This document shows, piece by piece, positions 57,201-64,000 of a DNA stretch of 64,000 nucleotides. The notes below the pieces were generated by a model. That model had not been told where the DNA came from, did not search any database, and saw only the letters and a program-made list of their open reading frames with translations. The stretch's first letter is position 1, and the number at the start of each line of letters is the position of its first letter. The stretch lies in NCBI GenBank assembly GCA_947498815.1, contig CANMLU010000008.1, positions 182,745 to 246,744 of the forward strand. The letters are read 5' to 3'. Both the position numbers and the translations under genes were made by a program. The stretch comes from an uncultured Aquimarina sp. GTDB lineage: Bacteria; Bacteroidota; Bacteroidia; Flavobacteriales; Flavobacteriaceae.

Positions 57201-57600
57201 ACGTAAAGGCTAATGCTCCTACAACACCAGCTCCCAATACAGCCATTGCTTTTTCTTGCGTAAACTCTTCATCTTTTAGAATTAGTTTTTTAACAAGAAT
57301 TGTGATTGACCAAAACATAAATAGTATTGTAAATGCACTGGCGAAAGCAGAGGTGAGATTGACCATCAATGCAATTTGCGTTGGTTCTGAAGTAAAAGTA
57401 CTGGCAAACGCACCTATCATTTGAAACAAAGGGGCTCCCGGAGGGTGGCCCACTTGTAGTTTTGATGATGTTGCAATATATTCTCCTGCATCCCAAAAAC
57501 TAGCTGTAGGTTCTACAGTCATTGAGTAAACACATAGGGCGATAGCAAAAACTACCCATCCTAATATTTTATTCCACTTAGTAAAGTTGAACGTGCCCAT
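54295..57600 (-). CDS. DUF2723 polytopic membrane protein, O-mannosyltransferase-like
   Basis: The 1101-residue protein has about a dozen membrane helices in the N-terminal 700 residues and a soluble C-terminal part with helix-repeat character. Near the start it carries FWDAGEYIATSSKLQVGHPP, in which an acidic residue follows the first helix, as in GT-C glycosyltransferases of the protein O-mannosyltransferase type. DUF2723 proteins are typical of Bacteroidota. A role in transferring sugar from a lipid carrier to proteins is inferred from this likeness. Start at 57600 gives the expected N-terminal helix. Confidence 0.9.
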   Translation of the reverse strand: MGTFNFTKWNKILGWVVFAIALCVYSMTVEPTASFWDAGEYIATSSKLQVGHPPGAPLFQMIGAFASTFTSEPTQIALMVNLTSAFASAFTILFMFWSITILVKKLILKDEEFTQEKAMAVLGAGVVGALAFTFTDSFWFNAVEAEVYAMATCILSILFYLGLLWERDMHKPRGNKWLILIMFIVGLSFGVHFMGLLSIPAIGLLYYFKNYKDITIKNFILANVIVVAILLFIFKLLLPSTLKFFGAAEVFFVNSIGLPFNSGTIIAGLIIISAFYFGIKYTRKKEYVQLNTLLLCVLFILVGFSSWVMLPIRANAGTVINENNPNNARELLAYYNLEQYPETHLFYGPQFTEIYAGLDENNPYEDDKPKYEKDLKTGKYIIVNDWKNAKQNLDDAHKAFLPRMWSTEHIANYMEYSGPIKFTIKPEYQDEDELLNAVTQFRREYARDKLDNDDYHKFLQSFGNYLDIQKPSFIDNVNYLFDYQMGYMYWRYFMWNFVGRQDDNQGRLTNLEGNWLSGIKFVDEMHLGSQDNLPSDVLKNKARNTYYFLPLILGLIGFVFMLQRDKKNFWILLVFFLFTGLALKIYLNERPFEPRERDYALVGSFYVFAIWIGFGVYALFDLLKNYLKPKILAPIVTVVCLLAVPVLMASQNWDDHDRSNRYTAQAMAKMYLQSCQQDAILFTIGDNDTFALWYAQEIEEYRTDVRTVNTSLFATDWYIDQMKRAAYEGKPIPSQLKHEFYRFGNNDAIYYKPVTNDTMLIKNWMRWIETDDPRTKGDLQSGKKVNTFPTKHIRIPVDKEAVLKNGIVSQKDADLIVPYIDIHLKGDLLFKNRLLMLDILANNNWERPIYFTGGSYGDDDFLWMKDYLQLDGVTYKLVPIRTELDRRNPFEMGRIDTDLMYKNVTSWDWGNSSDPNIYHDPETRKNAITYRSNLARLVETLINEGKKEKAKEIIDLAMEKMPIEHYEYYTLLEAYVTGYYQVGEKQKARDLWNKIAKKYQEQLTYFGSLELKDQFNYAEDIVTNVERYRSVVDLLLLNKDREMIEEKADEFNRYLRLFTRLYSPDEEYNDDEAIRKQEEQDLIKEIQNQENDQDTLDSISK

Positions 57601-57759
57601 AAAATTTTATCAGTTATGTAATGTGTGGCGAATTTAGTAATAAAAATACTTTCACCTTGGTTTTTTTAGCAAACGCTTAACAGAAGTTTATATTTTGGCA
57701 AAACATTCTATTTGAAATTCAAAAATTTTAAAATGATGTAATTTTTTTATTAAAAATAT

Positions 57760-57789
57760 TTGTAGAGCCAAAAGAATGTCTTAAATTTG
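57760..57789 (+). promoter_or_regulatory. Promoter of tRNA-Gln
   Basis: TTG (57760-57762), 19 bases, then TAAATTTG (57782-57789) matches the Bacteroidota consensus. Transcription should begin near 57796, about ten bases before the mature tRNA. Confidence 0.7.
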
Positions 57790-57806
57790 CACCCGCTATG
57801 AAGCAT

Positions 57807-57879
57807 TGGTCTATGGTGTAACTGGCAACACGTCTGGTTTTGGTCCAGAAGAGTCTAGGTTCGAGCCCTAGTAGACCAA
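57807..57879 (+). tRNA. tRNA-Gln (anticodon TTG)
   Basis: A 73-base cloverleaf. Acceptor arms TGGTCTA and TAGACCA pair fully. The anticodon arm TCTGG-TTTTGGT-CCAGA places TTG at positions 34-36, reading Gln codons CAA and CAG. The T arm has the standard GGTTCGAGCCC core. The CCA end is not encoded. A promoter precedes it and a terminator follows. Confidence 0.95.
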
Positions 57880-58140
57880 CATAAAAGGAGCAGCAAATTT
57901 AGGGCTGTTCCTTTTTTTTTTGAAAAGAAATGTTAATGGGCGAGAAGTTTATACTGAGCGAGGAACGAGTCGCAGTGAGCCCTAGTAGACCAACATAAAA
58001 GGAGCAGCAAATTTAAGGCTGTTCCTTTTTTTTGAAAAGAAATATTTACGGGCGAGAAGTTTATGCTGAGCAAGGAACGAGTCGAAGTGAGCCCAGGTAG
58101 ATCAATACAAAAGGAGTAACATTTTAATGTTACTCCTTTT
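57863..58140 (+). repeat. Tandem partial copies of the tRNA-Gln 3' end plus terminator
   Basis: Units begin at 57863 (the tRNA itself), 57977 and 58089, a period of 112-114 bases. Each has GAGCCCTAGTAGACCAA (degraded in unit 3 to GAGCCCAGGTAGATCAA), then a terminator hairpin flanked by AAAAGGAG and CTTTTTT-type tracts, then a 45-base element beginning GGGCGAGAAGTTTAT and ending GTGAGCCC (57938-57982 and 58050-58094). Unit 3 has a different hairpin loop (AGTAACATTTTAATGTTACT). Only the first unit belongs to a complete tRNA. Confidence 0.85.
57885..57921 (+). terminator. Terminator of tRNA-Gln
   Basis: GGAGCAGC pairs with GCTGTTCC (one G-T pair) and is followed by about ten T. Nearly the same hairpin is repeated 113 bases downstream. 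Confidence 0.8.
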
Positions 58141-58184
58141 CTGTTTGATTTGATTTGCGTTTTGGTTTGAAATATAAATACTCT

Positions 58185-59018
58185 TTATATTTTAAACGTC
58201 AAAACAGGTCTTTTTGCATGATTTACTACATCTTCACCAAGACTACCATTTATAAAATGAGCGATTCCTTTTCGGCCATGTGTGCTAATCCCGATCATAC
58301 CTGCATTGATAGAGTCTGCAAAATTTAGAATGCCTTTTTCGACCGTAATATCATTATAGATATTCAAAGTATAGTTGTTAATGTTTAAGCCAGAGATCAT
58401 GCCGTTCATTTTACTTTCGGTTTCATAAGTGGTCTTAAATCCATTTGCAGTATTGATCCATACCAAATGAAGTTTTGCATCTATTGCACCAGCAAATTCA
58501 TTGGCAGCCAATAAACACGGTTTGTCTTCGTCGTCAAAATTGGTGGCATATACAAAATCATTAATTTCAAATAGTTCACAATCTTCTTTAATTACCAGTA
58601 CGGGTTTTTTTGAAGTACGTACTATTTTTTCGGCATTGGAGCCAATAAATAGTTCTTCAAAGCCTGTGGATCCATGTGACCCCATTACAATGATGTCGGC
58701 ATTATTTTTTGTGCTTGAATCAATAATACCATGCATTACGTCTTCAAAACTCACTGTTTCTATAATTTCGATACCCTTCAAATAGTCTTGATCCATAATC
58801 TCTTCAAACTTTTTATGGGTTTGCTTCATAAAGAAAATTGCTTCGGGAGCTGCAGCGGGGGCCCCTGTAGACATTAAGTCAGAGAGGTGCATGGGAAGCT
58901 CTAAAATGTGTAGTAAATAGATCTTAGCGTCATTCTTTTTTGCGATTTGAGCGGCTACTTTTAAGGCGCTTTCTGCTTGTTTAGAGAAATCTGTAGGCAC
59001 TAGTATACTTTTAATCAT
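58185..59018 (-). CDS. Universal stress protein with two UspA domains
   Basis: The 277-residue protein is a tandem UspA. The first domain starts KSILVPTDFSKQAESAL and ends with the ATP-binding-type GSHGSTGFEELFIGSNAEKI; the second has the shorter STHGRKGIAHFINGSLGED. The first domain keeps the GxxGx9G(S/T) pattern of nucleotide-binding members. Universal stress proteins support survival under starvation or oxygen stress in ways that are poorly defined. It is a single gene, with the tRNA repeat region on one side and the rimP operon promoter on the other. Confidence 0.93.
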   Translation of the reverse strand: MIKSILVPTDFSKQAESALKVAAQIAKKNDAKIYLLHILELPMHLSDLMSTGAPAAAPEAIFFMKQTHKKFEEIMDQDYLKGIEIIETVSFEDVMHGIIDSSTKNNADIIVMGSHGSTGFEELFIGSNAEKIVRTSKKPVLVIKEDCELFEINDFVYATNFDDEDKPCLLAANEFAGAIDAKLHLVWINTANGFKTTYETESKMNGMISGLNINNYTLNIYNDITVEKGILNFADSINAGMIGISTHGRKGIAHFINGSLGEDVVNHAKRPVLTFKI

Positions 59019-59190
59019 AATATTGCTTTTTTGAAATACGTTATTTAATTACGGTTTGTAGTTAGTGTTTTCAAGAGATTAAAGGGTAGAGGAGATATAG
59101 AGATAGGATTAATTAACTTATTAAGCCTAAGTAAACTGTCCTCAAGTTACATATCTTAAATTTACAAATAAATTCATTCTTTATGATGTT

Positions 59191-59219
59191 TTGAATCTAA
59201 GATATTATTACTATCTTTG
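59191..59219 (+). promoter_or_regulatory. Promoter of the rimP-nusA-infB operon
   Basis: TTG (59191-59193), 18 bases, then TATCTTTG (59212-59219) is an exact Bacteroidota promoter. Transcription would start near 59225, giving a leader of about 55 bases made up mostly of the hairpin at 59247-59272. Confidence 0.75.
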
Positions 59220-59246
59220 CACCGTTGAAATTAAAAAACCAGAAGG

Positions 59247-59272
59247 GAGGGGACGAAAAGTCCCCTCTTTTT
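59247..59272 (+). promoter_or_regulatory. Terminator-like attenuator before rimP
   Basis: GAGGGGAC and GTCCCCTC pair perfectly across GAAAA and are followed by TTTTT, ending eight bases before the rimP ATG. It lies between the promoter and the first gene, so full termination would silence the operon. Because NusA, encoded in the operon, affects hairpin termination, feedback attenuation is a reasonable inference. Confidence 0.7.
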
Positions 59273-59280
59273 ATCTATTT

Positions 59281-59745
59281 ATGTCATTAAAAGATAAGGC
59301 TCAGAAATTATTAGAGGAAGCACTTGCGGAAAACCCGTCTTTATTTCTAATAGACTATAAAATTCAACCCAATAACAGTATTGAAGTTATTATTGATGGA
59401 GATGATGGTGTTAAGGTTGAGGATTGTATAGCGATTAGTAGAGCGATCGAGCATAATTTGGATCGTGATGATGAAGATTTTTCCCTTCAAGTAATGTCTT
59501 CAGGAGTTTCTGAAGGATTACAACATATTCGTCAGTACAAGAAAAATATTGGAAGAAAGCTTAAGGTGAAAACGCAAGATGAAACCTTTGAGGGAGAGTT
59601 GATTTCGGTTACCGAAGAAGCTGTCACTTTAACTTGGAAGGCAAGAGAACCCAAGCCGGTTGGTAAAGGTAAAGTTACAGTTACCAAGGAAGCTAATGTG
59701 GCATACGAAAATATTGTAGAAGCAAAAGTTATGATAACATTTTAA
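59281..59745 (+). CDS. rimP: Ribosome maturation factor RimP
   Basis: The 154-residue protein helps 30S subunit maturation. It has the RimP two-domain layout: an N-terminal alpha/beta domain with DDGVKVEDCIAISRAIE, where the conserved DC motif is kept, then a linker with LQVMSSGVSEGLQH and a C-terminal SH3-like barrel (IGRKLKVKTQDETFEG). The start at 59281 is chosen by family length; the frame is open upstream through the leader hairpin. It is first in the rimP-nusA-infB operon. Confidence 0.95.
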   Translation: MSLKDKAQKLLEEALAENPSLFLIDYKIQPNNSIEVIIDGDDGVKVEDCIAISRAIEHNLDRDDEDFSLQVMSSGVSEGLQHIRQYKKNIGRKLKVKTQDETFEGELISVTEEAVTLTWKAREPKPVGKGKVTVTKEANVAYENIVEAKVMITF

Positions 59746-59760
59746 TAAGAATATATTGAT

Positions 59761-60993
59761 ATGGAAAATATCGCATTAATAGAATCATTTTCAGAATTCA
59801 AAGATGATAAGTTTATAGATCGTGTGACTTTAATGTCGATCTTAGAAGATGTGTTTAGAAATGCTCTAAAAAAGAAGTTTGGTAGTGATGACAATTTCGA
59901 TATCATTATAAATCCTGATAAAGGGGATTTAGAAATTTGGAGAAACCGTATTGTCGTGGCTGATGGTGAGGTTGAAGACGATAATCAAGAAATATCCTTA
60001 ACAGCAGCTCAAAAAATTGAGCCCGATTTTGAAGTAGGAGAAGATGTGTCTGAAGAGGTAAAACTTATAGACCTGGGAAGAAGGTCTATTTTGGCACTTC
60101 GGCAAAATTTGATTTCCAAAATACATGAGCACGATAATACCAATATATATAAGCAGTTTAAAGAATTAGAAGGAGAGATTTATACAGCAGAGGTGCATCA
60201 TATCCGACATAGAGCGATTATTATGTTGGATGATGAGGGTAATGAGATTATTTTACCAAAAGACAGGCAGATTCCTTCAGACTTTTTCCGTAAAGGAGAG
60301 AATGTACGTGGGGTCATCGAATCAGTAGAGCTTAAAGGGAATAAACCTTCTATTATAATGTCGAGAACCTCGCCGTTATTTTTAGAAAAATTATTTGAAT
60401 CTGAAATCCCCGAGGTTTTTGATGGATTGATCACAGTTAAAAAAGTTGTTAGAATACCAGGAGAAAAAGCAAAAGTAGCGGTTGATTCTTATGATGATAG
60501 AATTGATCCTGTTGGAGCTTGTGTGGGAATGAAAGGTTCAAGAATACATGGAATTGTAAGAGAACTTGGAAATGAAAATATTGATGTGATTAATTACACT
60601 AATAACTTACAATTATATATTACCAGAGCACTTAGTCCTGCAAAGGTAACATCAATAAAGCTTAATGAAGAAGGAGGCCGTGCAGAGGTAATGCTAAAAC
60701 CAGAAGAAGTATCGAAAGCAATTGGTAGAGGAGGTCATAACATTAGATTGGCAGGTCAATTGACAGGTTATGAAATAGACGTATTTAGAGAAGGGGTTGA
60801 AGAAGATGTAGAACTTACAGAGTTTTCTGATGAAATAGATTCTTGGATAATTGAAGAGTTTTCTAAAATTGGATTAGACACTGCAAAAAGTATCCTGGAA
60901 CAAGATTTATCTGATTTGGTAAAGCGTACTGATCTTGAAGAAGAAACTGTAAGTGCTGTTATCAAAATATTAAAATCAGAATTTGAGGATTAA
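59761..60993 (+). CDS. nusA: Transcription termination/antitermination protein NusA
   Basis: The 410-residue protein has the N-terminal polymerase-binding domain (1-125), an S1 domain (about 130-200, beginning EGEIYTAEVHHI) and two KH domains, with GACVGMKGSRIHGIV in the first and SKAIGRGGHNIRLAG in the second. The long acidic C-terminal repeats of E. coli NusA are replaced by a short acidic tail. It lies 15 bases after rimP, in the standard order, and may regulate its own operon through the leader hairpin. Confidence 0.98.
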   Translation: MENIALIESFSEFKDDKFIDRVTLMSILEDVFRNALKKKFGSDDNFDIIINPDKGDLEIWRNRIVVADGEVEDDNQEISLTAAQKIEPDFEVGEDVSEEVKLIDLGRRSILALRQNLISKIHEHDNTNIYKQFKELEGEIYTAEVHHIRHRAIIMLDDEGNEIILPKDRQIPSDFFRKGENVRGVIESVELKGNKPSIIMSRTSPLFLEKLFESEIPEVFDGLITVKKVVRIPGEKAKVAVDSYDDRIDPVGACVGMKGSRIHGIVRELGNENIDVINYTNNLQLYITRALSPAKVTSIKLNEEGGRAEVMLKPEEVSKAIGRGGHNIRLAGQLTGYEIDVFREGVEEDVELTEFSDEIDSWIIEEFSKIGLDTAKSILEQDLSDLVKRTDLEEETVSAVIKILKSEFED

Positions 60994-61037
60994 TAAAGGC
61001 AATTAATTTATATTTGAGCATAAAATAAAAGGCATTT

Positions 61038-63866
61038 ATGGCTGAAGCAAAAACAATGAGATTAAATAAAGTATTACGCGAATTCAATATCTCGCTAGAT
61101 CGGGCTGTTGACTTTTTGAATTCAAAAGGTCATGAGATAGATGCGCGTCCTACTACAAAAATTTCTTCAGAGATATATCAGCTCTTGTTTGATGAATTTC
61201 AGACTGACAAGAGTAAAAAGGTGGCCTCAAAAGAGGTTGGAGAAGAAAAAAGGAAAGAGAAGGAAGCTTTGCGTGTACAGATCGAGACAGAGTTGGAAGA
61301 AAAACGCAAGCGTGCAGAAGCCAGAGAAGTCGTAAAAGCCAAAGCTCAATTAAGTGGTCCTAAGCAGGTTGGTAAAATTGAATTAGATAAAAAGGAGGAA
61401 GAAGAGACTCAAAAGCCCGAAGAAAAAGTTGAGACTACCGAAGCCCCTAAGAAAGAAAAAGAAGAGCCTAAGAAGTCAGAGCCAGATGTAATTTCTAATA
61501 GACCTGCCAAAAAAGGGATTAAAATCACGAAGCAGGCTCCTCCTAAAGAAGAGGTGAAAGAAGAGCCAAAACAAGAAAAGGTTGAAAAGCCTGTTGTGGC
61601 CGAGGATAAACCAAAAGCGGCAGAGGAAACAGAAACAGAAACGGAAACAGAAGCTCCTGCAAAATCAGATACCGTAAAAACTCAATATAAAAAGCTGGAT
61701 GGTCCTAATTTTACAGGACAAAAAATTGATTTAGCTAAATTTAAGAAGCCTGCTAAAAAGAAAGAAGAGAAATCTGATAAGAAAACAGCTGGTGGAGGTG
61801 ATCCTAAAAAACGCCGAAGAAGAATTAGTAAAGAAGGTGGAGGTACTCAAGGATCCGGTGGAGGAAGACCAGGAGGACAAGGTGGAGGAAACCGCGGTGG
61901 CGGTGGAACCCGAGGAAGAGGACCTGCAAAAGGGAAAAGGCCAATTGTAGTTAAAGAAGAGCCAAGCGAAGAAGAAGTACAAAAACAAGTACGAGAAACC
62001 CTTGAGAAATTACAAGGTAAATCGAATAAATCAAAAGCGGCCAAATACCGTAGAGATAAAAGGGATCAACACCGTCAAAAAGTTGAAGATGATGTTGCAC
62101 AGCAAGAGCAAGAAAGTAAAGTTCTTAAGGTAACAGAATTTGTTACCGCGTCAGAGGTTGCAACTATGATGAGTGTACCAACTACCGATATTATTTCGGC
62201 ATGTATGTCTCTTGGAATTATGGTTACCATGAACCAGAGATTAGATGCAGAAACATTGTCAATTGTTGCTGATGAATTTGGTTACGAGGTTGATTTTGTA
62301 ACTGCTGATATTGAGGATTCAATTGAGGAAATTGTTGATGCTCCCGAAGATTTAGTAAATAGAGCACCTATTGTAACCGTAATGGGGCATGTTGATCATG
62401 GTAAAACGTCATTACTGGATTATATAAGAAAGGAAAACGTAATTGCAGGTGAAAGCGGAGGAATAACTCAGCATATCGGTGCATATGGAGTGCAATTGGA
62501 TAATGGTCAGAAGATAGCATTCCTTGATACTCCAGGTCACGAAGCCTTTACGGCGATGCGTGCACGCGGTGCTCAGGTGACCGATTTGGCAATTATTGTG
62601 ATTGCTGCAGACGATGATGTAATGCCGCAAACCAAAGAGGCAATAAGTCATGCGCAAGCGGCGGGTGTTCCAATAATTTTTGCAATCAATAAGGTCGATA
62701 GACAAGAAGCAAATCCTGAAAAGATAAAGGAAAAATTGGCTTCAATGAATTTATTGGTGGAAGATTGGGGAGGAAAAATTCAATCCCATGATATATCTGC
62801 CAAAACTGGACTTGGGGTAAAAGAATTACTAGAGAAAGTATTATTAGAGGCCGAAATTCTTGAGCTTAAAGCAAATCCTGATCGATTAGCGTCTGGTACT
62901 GTAGTTGAAGCTTTCCTGGATAAAGGAAGAGGATACGTGTCTACTATTTTGGTACAAACTGGAACACTTCGTGTAGGAGATTATGTTCTAGCGGGTAAAA
63001 ATAGTGGTAAGGTTAAGGCGATGCAGGATGAAAGAGGGAATAATGTAAAAGAAGCTGGTCCATCTACACCTGTGTCTATTTTAGGACTTGATGGTGCGCC
63101 TCAGGCAGGAGATAAGTTTAGTGTATTGGAAGATGAGCGTGAAGCTAAAGATATTGCTACCAAACGTGCACAATTGCATAGAGAACAATCTGTTCGTACG
63201 CAACGACATATTACATTAGATGAAATTGGACGTCGAATTGCTCTTGGTGATTTCAAAGAATTAAATATTATTCTAAAAGGAGATGTGGATGGTTCTGTAG
63301 AGGCGTTAACGGATTCTTTCCAGAAATTGTCTACAGAAGAAATTCATGTGAATATTATACATAAAGCAGTAGGTGCAATTACAGAAAGTGATGTATTGCT
63401 TGCTTCTGCATCTGATGCGATAATAATAGGATTTAATGTGAGGCCTGCAGGTAATGCCAGACAGGTTGCCGATAAGGAAGAAATTGATATCAGAACATAT
63501 TCGATTATCTATGATGCGATCAATGATCTTAAAGATGCAATGGAAGGGATGTTATCTCCGGTTATGAAAGAAGAGATTACAGGAACAGCAGAGATAAGAG
63601 AAACATTCAAGATCTCTAAAATTGGTACCATTGCAGGATGTATGGTTCAGACTGGTAAGATTTTCAGAAATTCTGGAATACGATTGATCAGAGAAGGTGT
63701 AGTGGTATATACTGGAGAATTATCTTCACTTAAACGTTTTAAAGACGATGTTAAAGAGGTGAGCAAAGGGTATGATTGTGGTCTTCAAATTAAAAACTAC
63801 AATGATATACGAATTGATGATGTAGTGGAAGCTTATCAAGAAGTTGCTGTGAAGAAAAAGTTATAA
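61038..63866 (+). CDS. infB: Translation initiation factor IF-2
   Basis: The 942-residue GTPase brings fMet-tRNA to the ribosome. An IF2_N segment ([19 protein letters not shown]) at the start is followed by a long charged, low-complexity region (about 60-330) rich in Lys, Glu and Pro and including a Gly/Arg stretch near 270-300 that may bind RNA. A second IF2_N-like motif lies near 380. The G domain begins near 450 with [14 protein letters not shown], then [11 protein letters not shown] and NKVD, followed by domains II-IV. Its C-terminal end [19 protein letters not shown] fits the family. Confidence 0.98.
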   Translation: MAEAKTMRLNKVLREFNISLDRAVDFLNSKGHEIDARPTTKISSEIYQLLFDEFQTDKSKKVASKEVGEEKRKEKEALRVQIETELEEKRKRAEAREVVKAKAQLSGPKQVGKIELDKKEEEETQKPEEKVETTEAPKKEKEEPKKSEPDVISNRPAKKGIKITKQAPPKEEVKEEPKQEKVEKPVVAEDKPKAAEETETETETEAPAKSDTVKTQYKKLDGPNFTGQKIDLAKFKKPAKKKEEKSDKKTAGGGDPKKRRRRISKEGGGTQGSGGGRPGGQGGGNRGGGGTRGRGPAKGKRPIVVKEEPSEEEVQKQVRETLEKLQGKSNKSKAAKYRRDKRDQHRQKVEDDVAQQEQESKVLKVTEFVTASEVATMMSVPTTDIISACMSLGIMVTMNQRLDAETLSIVADEFGYEVDFVTADIEDSIEEIVDAPEDLVNRAPIVTVMGHVDHGKTSLLDYIRKENVIAGESGGITQHIGAYGVQLDNGQKIAFLDTPGHEAFTAMRARGAQVTDLAIIVIAADDDVMPQTKEAISHAQAAGVPIIFAINKVDRQEANPEKIKEKLASMNLLVEDWGGKIQSHDISAKTGLGVKELLEKVLLEAEILELKANPDRLASGTVVEAFLDKGRGYVSTILVQTGTLRVGDYVLAGKNSGKVKAMQDERGNNVKEAGPSTPVSILGLDGAPQAGDKFSVLEDEREAKDIATKRAQLHREQSVRTQRHITLDEIGRRIALGDFKELNIILKGDVDGSVEALTDSFQKLSTEEIHVNIIHKAVGAITESDVLLASASDAIIIGFNVRPAGNARQVADKEEIDIRTYSIIYDAINDLKDAMEGMLSPVMKEEITGTAEIRETFKISKIGTIAGCMVQTGKIFRNSGIRLIREGVVVYTGELSSLKRFKDDVKEVSKGYDCGLQIKNYNDIRIDDVVEAYQEVAVKKKL

Positions 63867-63883
63867 CAGATATTTATAAAGAT

Positions 63884-63915
63884 AAAAAAGCCTCATGTTA
63901 ACATGAGGCTTTTTT
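63884..63915 (+). terminator. Palindromic terminator after infB
   Basis: AAAAAAGCCTCATGTT is followed at once by its exact reverse complement ending in six T. It ends the rimP-nusA-infB operon and, by symmetry, can work on both strands. Confidence 0.9.
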
Positions 63916-63928
63916 ATTGTTGTTGTCT

Positions 63929-64000
63929 TGTCCTGAAATAAGTTGACACAAATCAGACTTATTTATGGAACATTCAAAAAATTCAAGGAATAAGCGTACT
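63929..64000 (+). mobile_element. Left end of an IS3-family insertion sequence (cut by the window)
   Basis: TGTCCTGAAATAAGTTGACAC at 63929-63949 is the type of terminal inverted repeat seen at IS3-family ends in Bacteroidota, and a transposase-like frame opens 16 bases later. The right end lies outside the window, so the family assignment is partly from memory. Confidence 0.65.
63965..64000 (+). CDS. IS3-type transposase OrfA, N-terminal part only
   Basis: Only MEHSKNSRNKRT is inside the window. The Arg/Lys-rich start followed by NKRT resembles IS3-family OrfA helix-turn-helix proteins, whose next residues usually begin the DNA-binding helix. The position just inside the element's inverted repeat supports the call. 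The rest of the gene is not visible. Confidence 0.6.
   Translation, partial: MEHSKNSRNKRT

Noticed and set aside
61731-62044. Minus-strand frames within infB
   Set aside because: They mirror the low-complexity Lys/Glu and Gly/Arg region of IF-2.

Overview
The window is chromosomal DNA of a marine-type member of the Bacteroidota, most likely family Flavobacteriaceae (Aquimarina-like is a guess). The evidence is the AT-rich sequence, the lack of Shine-Dalgarno sites, several TTG-N18/19-TAnnTTTG promoters, a type IX secretion (T9SS) sorting tail on the largest protein, a DUF5916, a DUF5686, a DUF2723 and a CarboxypepD_reg/TonB-type barrel protein, and the core block rplM-rpsI-rpsB-tsf-pyrH-frr-DUF5686-RND-asnS.

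Layout. 0.2-3.8 kb: a double-glycine-leader (bacteriocin-like) small peptide, a PorT-like barrel protein, a membrane protein and rpoN. 3.9-6.9 kb: a minus-strand operon of two unknown membrane proteins, a histidine kinase and a NarL-type regulator. 7.5-9.3 kb: two paralogous lipoproteins with tandem CBM21-like domains. 9.3-12.3 kb: a GNAT/MarR pair, two small conserved proteins and an XRE regulator. 12.5-16.8 kb: an outer-membrane receptor-like barrel followed by a LytS/LytTR two-component pair. 17.0-20.5 kb: katG, an ankyrin protein and an unknown gene whose last codons form a bidirectional terminator shared with asnS. 20.6-32.4 kb: housekeeping genes on the minus strand (asnS, RND exporter, DUF5686, frr, pyrH, tsf, rpsB, rpsI, rplM). 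32.7-38.2 kb: DUF5916 protein, serine hydrolase, TerC and a lipoprotein. 38.2-45.0 kb: a 2250-residue leucine-rich-repeat/Ig-like T9SS cargo.

45.0-51.6 kb is the most unusual part. A KAP-family P-loop NTPase gene sits between two partial copies of the 3' end of polA. The right-hand copy is fused to a decayed serine-hydrolase fragment. A bulb-lectin lipoprotein and another decayed frame separate this from the intact polA. The 3' end of polA looks like a repeatedly used insertion point carrying accessory, possibly defensive, cargo.

52.0-59.0 kb: metallophosphoesterase, thioredoxin-fold protein without its CxxC, polysaccharide deacetylase, DUF2723 membrane protein, tRNA-Gln followed by tandem partial copies of its 3' end and terminator, and a universal stress protein. 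59.2-64.0 kb: rimP-nusA-infB, preceded by a promoter and a terminator-like hairpin suggesting NusA-related attenuation, and then the left end of an IS3-type insertion sequence running off the window.

Most functions rest on motif recognition by eye. No database search, structure prediction or codon statistics could be run.
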